Source of the DNA: an uncultured Lachnospiraceae bacterium
GTDB taxonomy: Bacteria > Bacillota > Clostridia > Lachnospirales > Lachnospiraceae
Direction: 5' to 3'
Assembly (NCBI GenBank): GCA_947176065.1
Contig: CAMWPB010000005.1
Location: 30,273 to 94,272, forward strand
DNA: 64,000 nucleotides
Both the position numbers and the translations under genes were made by a program. Numbering within the stretch: position 1 is the stretch's first letter; each line of letters starts with the position of its first letter. The notes beneath the pieces are model-generated. The model was given only the letters and a program-made list of their open reading frames with translations. It ran no database searches and was not told where the DNA came from. Shown piece after piece: positions 59,012-64,000 of the stretch.

Positions 59012-61375
59012 ATGCGCAGACCACTATGCCTGATCGGACTGGCATTTGTGGTGGCGCTGCTTCTTGGCATCAATCTGATTCCACACGACGCGCCGGACTG
59101 CGGCCTCCCGGACGGCGAAACAGTTGCCGCCGTGGGGCGTGTGGAGTGGAAGGAGCACAGGATTTCCGGTTCGGAGGAAATACTTGTGATAACATTGGAG
59201 CAGGCCATCATTCTGAAACCGGATCAAAGATCCGTTCTGAAACAAATCATAGAAGATTCTGACACAGCTTTTTCAAATTCGATTGCTGCAGATTCCGTAA
59301 AGAAAACAGAGACATATTTAAAAGAAAACAGGGAAATTTTCTGTCTGGAGGACACAGAGGAGATCCGGGGAATTTTATGCTATCTGGGCGGGGAGGAAAA
59401 TCCGGCCATGGGAAGTCTTGTGCTGGTGGAGGGGAAATTCCGCCCGTTTTCGCACGCCACCAATCCCGGAGAATTTGACGCAGCGGACTATTACCGTGTT
59501 GCGGGGCAGCAGGGCAGGCTTATGAAAGCGGCGTGTCTGGCAGAGAGCGGCGGCTTTTCCGATTTTCGGGAGTCCCTTTACCGCTGCCGGGAATATCTTT
59601 CGCTTCTTCTGGGCGCCTGTTACCCAGAGCGGGAGGCGTCCGTTATGGGGGCCATGCTTCTGGGGGAGAAAGCCATGCTGGACGAGGAGGTCAAAAGCCT
59701 GTATCAGCGTAACGGCATTATACATATTCTGGCCATCAGCGGCCTTCACCTGTCTATTCTGGGAATGGGGTTCCACAGGCTTCTGCAGCGCCTGTGCGTT
59801 CCTAAATTAGTTAACATAATATTGTCTGTGGCGTTGATGTACTGCTACGGGATGATGACGGGCATGGGAATATCCGTTGTAAGGGCGCTTGTGATGTTTG
59901 GCCTGAAGCTGTGTGCGGATCTATGCGGCAGAACTTACGATCTGTTGACGGCAATGGCGGCGGCGGCACTTCTGATTCTGGTACAACAGCCGCTTTACCT
60001 GACCCAGAGCGGTTTTCTGTTCTCCTTCGGCGCGGTCTGCGGGATCGGGCTTCTGCCGTCGGTGTCGCAGCAGTTTCCTTCCGGGAACAGGGTTCTTAAG
60101 GGGGTATTTACGGGAGGATGGATTTCCCTCTGCACCCTTCCCGTGTATCTGTGCTTTTATTACGAATTTCCGCCCTACTCTGTGCTTCTCAACCTGATTG
60201 TGATTCCCTGTATGGGAGCGCTTCTGTTAAGCGGGATTGCGGTTATGGGGGCGGCGGTCTGTTTTATGCCGCTGGGGCGTCTGGCGGCCATTCCCGGCGT
60301 CTGGATTTTAGCCTTTTACGAAAAATGCGCCGCATTCTGCCTGAAACTGCCCGGGCAAAGATGGGTGACGGGACGGCCTCAGGACTGGCAGCTTGCGGTT
60401 TTTCTGGCGCTTTTGGCGGCTGCGGTGTTTCTTGCGGGGAAAAGAAAAAAGGGATATTTCTGGTGTGCGGTTTTTGGCGCGGTGTTTCTTCTGGGTTTCC
60501 GGGTGCCGCGGGGATTTGAGATCACTATGCTGGATATCGGGCAGGGTGACTGCATCTATCTGTCGGACGGACAGGGAGGACACTATCTGATTGACGGCGG
60601 CAGCTCCGACAGGAAGGAGGTGGAGACTTATCAGATTGTCCCGTTTTTGAAGTACCGGGGCGTGGGGCGGCTTAATGCAGTGTTTGTCACCCATTCGGAC
60701 GCGGATCATATAAGCGGGATCAAGGGACTGCTTCAGGATTACGGGGAGACGGGAATAGAGATCGGCTGTCTGTTTCTGCCCGATGTGGCACAGGAGAGCA
60801 GGGACGAAGCGTATCGTACGCTGGGGGAGCTTTCGCGGGATGCCGGGGTTCCTGTCAGGTATCTTCACGCGGGGGATCGGATGCAGAGTGGAAGGGTTAT
60901 GTTAACCTGTTTGCACCCGATTGAGAATTATGTAAACCAAAATGCCAACGCAGGATCCACTGTCCTGTACCTGACTTACGAAAACTTTTCCGCGCTCTTT
61001 ACGGGGGATCTGGAAGGGGAGGGGGAGACCCTTGTGACGGAGCGGCTGACCTGTATGGGAGAAGGCGGCGGTTTGCATATGCCGCAGCGCATTACCCTGT
61101 TAAAGACTGCCCATCACGGTTCAAAAAACGCCACCGGGGAAGCGCTCCTGGCGCTTGTAAATCCCCGGATGGCGCTCATTTCAGCGGGACGGGACAATAC
61201 ATACGGCCATCCCCATCAGGAGACGCTGGAGCGGCTGGAGAGCCGGGGATGTCTGACTTATCAGACGCCTTTGAGCGGGGCGGTCACCGTCCGGGTGAGA
61301 GGCGGGCGGGTTTGGGTGGAGGCGTATACGGCGAGGGTAAGGGAGGAAGAACCTCCAAAATCAGCAATTGATTAA
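59012..61375 (+). CDS. comEC: ComEC/Rec2 DNA-uptake channel
   Basis: Membrane channel that moves single-stranded DNA into the cell during transformation, 787 residues. N-terminal OB-like part (about 35-180, ending with NPGEFDAADYYR), the competence domain with about ten helices (GLHLSILGMGF, GMSVVRALVMF-like GMGISVVRALVMF), and a C-terminal metallo-beta-lactamase-type domain with DIGQGDCIYL, THSDADHISGI and LKTAHHGSKNAT. The histidine/aspartate set looks complete. ATG 59012 follows AGGAGAG; longer reading upstream enters the inverted-repeat element. Confidence 0.94.
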   Translation: MRRPLCLIGLAFVVALLLGINLIPHDAPDCGLPDGETVAAVGRVEWKEHRISGSEEILVITLEQAIILKPDQRSVLKQIIEDSDTAFSNSIAADSVKKTETYLKENREIFCLEDTEEIRGILCYLGGEENPAMGSLVLVEGKFRPFSHATNPGEFDAADYYRVAGQQGRLMKAACLAESGGFSDFRESLYRCREYLSLLLGACYPEREASVMGAMLLGEKAMLDEEVKSLYQRNGIIHILAISGLHLSILGMGFHRLLQRLCVPKLVNIILSVALMYCYGMMTGMGISVVRALVMFGLKLCADLCGRTYDLLTAMAAAALLILVQQPLYLTQSGFLFSFGAVCGIGLLPSVSQQFPSGNRVLKGVFTGGWISLCTLPVYLCFYYEFPPYSVLLNLIVIPCMGALLLSGIAVMGAAVCFMPLGRLAAIPGVWILAFYEKCAAFCLKLPGQRWVTGRPQDWQLAVFLALLAAAVFLAGKRKKGYFWCAVFGAVFLLGFRVPRGFEITMLDIGQGDCIYLSDGQGGHYLIDGGSSDRKEVETYQIVPFLKYRGVGRLNAVFVTHSDADHISGIKGLLQDYGETGIEIGCLFLPDVAQESRDEAYRTLGELSRDAGVPVRYLHAGDRMQSGRVMLTCLHPIENYVNQNANAGSTVLYLTYENFSALFTGDLEGEGETLVTERLTCMGEGGGLHMPQRITLLKTAHHGSKNATGEALLALVNPRMALISAGRDNTYGHPHQETLERLESRGCLTYQTPLSGAVTVRVRGGRVWVEAYTARVREEEPPKSAID

Positions 61376-61423
61376 TAACTTATGATACCGTATACTGAAA
61401 AAAAGAGAGAAGGGAGTCTGTTT

Positions 61424-63022
61424 ATGTACGAATGTCCAAACTGCGGCGGCAATCTGCAATTTGATATTGCCGCCGGACAGATGCTGTGCGGCTATTGCGG
61501 CACCACCGCAGACCCATACAGCCTGCAGAAGGAGGATGAGGTTCTGGAGAGCGGTGAATATGAGGCGACGGTTTTCACCTGTTCCCAGTGCGGGGCAGAA
61601 CTTCTGAGTGAAGATACCACAGCCGCCACTTTTTGCAGTTTCTGCGGTTCTTCGGCCGTTCTGGAAAGCAGGATCGGCAGAGGACGGCGTCCTGCACACA
61701 TCATTCCGTTTTCCAGGACAAGGGAGGACTGCAAGGCTTCCTATGCCAGAATGATGCGGCGTGCCTTTTTTGCGCCGAAAGAATTGAAAGATCAGGCCTA
61801 CATCGAAAAATTCCGTGGGATTTATATGCCTTACTGGGTTTATTCTTTTGAGAAAAAGGGAAAAATTTCCTTCCGCGGCAGCAGGAGCAGCCAAAAGGGG
61901 GATTATCTGGTTACAAAGCATTATGATATCGTCAGTGAAGTGGATGCGTCCTATCAGGGGATTTCCTTTGATGCGGCGGCAGCCTTTTCCGATGAGCTGA
62001 GCGGAGCCATCGCGCCCTATCAGATGGAGACGGGAAAGCCCTTTACACCGTCGTTTTTAAGCGGATTCTATGCGGACGCAAGTGATGTGGACAGCAGCGT
62101 TTACAGGCAGGATGCCTGTGATCTGGTGACGGAGGAGGGGTTCGGGCGAATATCGGGAAACAGCACATGCGCCCGGTATCATGTAAAGGCTGAGGGCAAC
62201 AGGGATACGCTGAAAAATGCGCTGCGCCCGTCATGTACCTCCGCGGAGCTGGCCATGTTTCCCGTGTGGTTTCTCACTTATAGAAAGGGCGACAGGGTGG
62301 CCTATGCCGTGGTCAACGGGCAGACGGGCAAAGCGGCGGCTGACCTGCCTGTGGACAGGAAAAAATATCTGGCGTGCTCCCTGCTTCTGGCCCTGCCCCT
62401 GTTTATCCTGCTGAATCTGCGGTTTACCATCACGCCCGGCATTTCCCTGCTTCTGGCGGCATTTCTCTCGTTTGTCTGCGCGGTGGTGTCCTGTTTTCAG
62501 GCATCCCGGATCAGGGAGAGGGAGCTTTTGGAAAATGATAAGGGGTACATGCAGTCCGTGCGGCGGTGCGCGCAGGACGAGCGGAAAAGAATCCTCGGAA
62601 TGTCTGTGGGCGAGATAAAACTGCTGCAGATTGTAATCGGCGGCGTGCTGTTTATGGTTTTCACGCCGGTTGCCGTCAGCATTGCCGCTGTGCGCAGTGA
62701 CAGCGGACTGGTAATTCTCGGTGTTCTTCTGGTCTGCTTTGCCCTGATACGCATAGTGACTTTGAAGAGATGGCAGGAGCCGGTGAGAAAGGGTGCGGCA
62801 AAGGAAATGCTTCCGGTGCTGGCCAAGCCCGCCGCGGCAATTCTGTTTGCTTTCGTGATTATGATATGGAATCCGGTTTCCGATCTGTATTATTACGGCG
62901 GCGCGGCAGTCTCCATGGCGGCCGTGATCTGGTCGTTTCTTGATATCATCGAAAGACACAATATGCTGGCTACGAGAAAACTGCCGCAGTTTAACAGACG
63001 GGGAGGGGACGAGAATGCCTGA
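61424..63022 (+). CDS. Zinc-ribbon membrane protein
   Basis: Protein of 532 residues. Two zinc ribbons at the N-terminus (YECPNCGG...CGYCG and FTCSQCGAEL...FCSFCG), a hydrophilic domain (about 90-310) with MPYWVYSFEKKGKISFRG, then about six TM helices in two groups (about 320-365 and 410-520). The family is common in Clostridia with unknown role. Start ATG 61424 after GGGAG. The TPM gene overlaps its end by 8 bp, so the two proteins probably act together at the membrane. Confidence 0.7.
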   Translation: MYECPNCGGNLQFDIAAGQMLCGYCGTTADPYSLQKEDEVLESGEYEATVFTCSQCGAELLSEDTTAATFCSFCGSSAVLESRIGRGRRPAHIIPFSRTREDCKASYARMMRRAFFAPKELKDQAYIEKFRGIYMPYWVYSFEKKGKISFRGSRSSQKGDYLVTKHYDIVSEVDASYQGISFDAAAAFSDELSGAIAPYQMETGKPFTPSFLSGFYADASDVDSSVYRQDACDLVTEEGFGRISGNSTCARYHVKAEGNRDTLKNALRPSCTSAELAMFPVWFLTYRKGDRVAYAVVNGQTGKAAADLPVDRKKYLACSLLLALPLFILLNLRFTITPGISLLLAAFLSFVCAVVSCFQASRIRERELLENDKGYMQSVRRCAQDERKRILGMSVGEIKLLQIVIGGVLFMVFTPVAVSIAAVRSDSGLVILGVLLVCFALIRIVTLKRWQEPVRKGAAKEMLPVLAKPAAAILFAFVIMIWNPVSDLYYYGGAAVSMAAVIWSFLDIIERHNMLATRKLPQFNRRGGDENA

Positions 63023-63914
63023 GAATAAGAGGGTAAGAACGGCGGTTTTGATCTGTGTCACAGCCGTCATTGTGGCAGCGCTGCTTTTTACAGGGTTTGA
63101 AATGATGGCGAAATGGCGGATGCTGAAAGGTACCGGCGTACTCCATATGTTTATTGAGGAGGAGACGGAGGCGGATGCGGATACCGGTGAAATGGCTGTT
63201 TCGGATGTCAGGGAGATAGCTGAAACAGCCGAAATGGTTTGCATAAATCCAAAAACAAATTATAGGTCATTGTTGAGTGACGACGCGCAGCTTCTGGACG
63301 AGGAGGAGGAACAGGAGCTGGCGGCCCGGATGCAGGGTATCACGGCTTACGGAAATGTCATTTTTAAGACGACAGACAGCGGTGTCTGGGACACGGCATC
63401 CTATGCGGGGGAGTATTACAGGGAAAAGATCGGTACCGACAGCGGCATGCTGCTGCTGATCGACATGGAAAACCGTATGATATGGATACATTGTGACGGG
63501 GCGGTTTATCAGGTGATTACCAAATCTTATGCCAATACGATCACAGACAACGTATACCGGTATGCCTCGGACGGCGATTATTACAAATGTGCGTCGCAGG
63601 CTTACGGGCAGGCGCTTGCCCTTCTGGAGGGAAACAGGATTGCCCAGCCCATGAAATATATCAGCAACGCTCTGCTAGCGGTGATTCTTGCCCTGCTGTT
63701 AAATTATGCCCTGGTATGTTTTTTCACGGGAAAGAGAAAGCCCGGCAGAAGGGAGCTTCTGGGAAATGCGGGGAACTATTTCCGCTATACGGAGCCGAAG
63801 GCGTTCTTTGTCCGTGAGACCCGCACCTACCATCCCATCAGCAGCGGCGGAAGCGACAGTAGTGGCGGAAGCAGCGGTGGCGGAGGGGGCAGCAGCGGTG
63901 GAAGCAGAAGATGA
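63015..63914 (+). CDS. TPM-domain (YgcG-like) membrane protein
   Basis: Protein of 299 residues. TM1 (about 8-30), an external TPM domain (about 85-205: LLDEEEEQELAARMQGITAYGNV; GTDSGMLLLIDMENRMIWIH), TM2 (about 215-240), a basic cytoplasmic stretch and a Gly/Ser-rich tail ending SSGGSRR. TPM proteins include phosphatases of chloroplasts and membrane proteins of unknown use in bacteria. ATG 63015 lies eight bases inside the previous gene, with GGGAGGGG before it. Confidence 0.82.
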   Translation: MPENKRVRTAVLICVTAVIVAALLFTGFEMMAKWRMLKGTGVLHMFIEEETEADADTGEMAVSDVREIAETAEMVCINPKTNYRSLLSDDAQLLDEEEEQELAARMQGITAYGNVIFKTTDSGVWDTASYAGEYYREKIGTDSGMLLLIDMENRMIWIHCDGAVYQVITKSYANTITDNVYRYASDGDYYKCASQAYGQALALLEGNRIAQPMKYISNALLAVILALLLNYALVCFFTGKRKPGRRELLGNAGNYFRYTEPKAFFVRETRTYHPISSGGSDSSGGSSGGGGGSSGGSRR

Positions 63915-64000
63915 GGAGGCGGGGTGCACAGTTTTTAAGTCCCCTTAAACACAGTTGTTTTTTTTCGTATAACCGATTATACTGAAGACAGATTATGAAA

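Noticed and set aside
63930..63970. Terminator after the TPM gene
   Set aside because: TTTAAG/CTTAAA stem is only 6 bp and the T-run starts about 10 bases later, too far for a firm call.
1..64000. tRNA, rRNA, CRISPR arrays, prophage and complete insertion sequences
   Set aside because: Looked for but no cloverleaf, conserved rRNA, spaced repeats, integrase, phage structural gene or transposase was found.

Overview
The window looks like a chromosomal segment of a spore-forming, Gram-positive gut anaerobe of the Lachnospiraceae type (Clostridia). The evidence is two spoVA sporulation genes (spoVAD, spoVAE), strong AGGAGG-type ribosome binding sites, roughly balanced base composition, BceRS-BceAB and LytTR-type regulation, DegV, a BspA-like surface protein, and no outer-membrane functions. 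No rRNA, tRNA, CRISPR array, integrase, transposase or prophage module was seen. Most genes are on the + strand in short operons with 1-8 bp overlaps.

Layout. 0-11 kb: SUV3-like helicase (cut by the window edge) overlapping a phosphopantetheinyl transferase; an alpha/beta hydrolase; a tandem-SBP/degenerate-GGDEF/EAL signalling protein coupled to a YdcF protein; a 224-bp inverted-repeat element; a TPR lipoprotein; a degenerate Nudix protein coupled to pyrF; spoVAD. 11-18 kb: a 1401-residue surface protein, RidA, shikimate kinase, spoVAE. 18-20 kb: ECF sigma, single-pass membrane protein and two membrane proteins. 20-25 kb: mostly minus strand (a DUF5721-like protein, nitrilase, LytTR regulator, DUF1294, argG) plus degV. 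25-33 kb: accessory-looking region with an AAA/DUF4143 ATPase, GNATs, flavodoxin, GT2, transglutaminase, dCMP deaminase, a ProXp-like editing protein, a HigBA-type toxin-antitoxin pair and an HSL-type esterase. 33-42 kb: FMN riboswitch with ribU, ECF sigma/zinc-finger anti-sigma, and a BceRS-hydrolase-BceAB peptide-antibiotic response module. 42-49 kb: AraC regulators, a second AAA/DUF4143 ATPase, a Fic protein, a toroid protein, an ArsC-like protein and a nucleotidyltransferase. 49-54 kb: argJ-argB-argD with a coupled solute-binding protein. 54-64 kb: DMT transporter, comEA, OmpR/HK pair, GerMN lipoprotein, comEC, zinc-ribbon membrane protein, TPM protein.

How the genes work together. argJ, argB, argD and the distant argG cover most of arginine synthesis. 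spoVAD and spoVAE belong to the dipicolinate channel but are 6 kb apart. comEA and comEC flank an envelope-type two-component system. Several loci form closed regulatory circuits visible in the DNA: an ECF-type promoter before the 34.5-kb sigma factor, a palindrome between the -35 and -10 of the toxin-antitoxin operon, and a TTACA-N4-TGTAA palindrome before bceAB.

The most unusual signals are non-coding. There is a three-copy structured intergenic repeat with compensatory base changes. There are two large inverted-repeat elements. A 10-mer, TTATGTAAAC, occurs 11 times on the two strands in 64 kb, where chance predicts about 0.1. A nine-G tract lies early in the surface-protein gene, where a one-base slip closes the frame.
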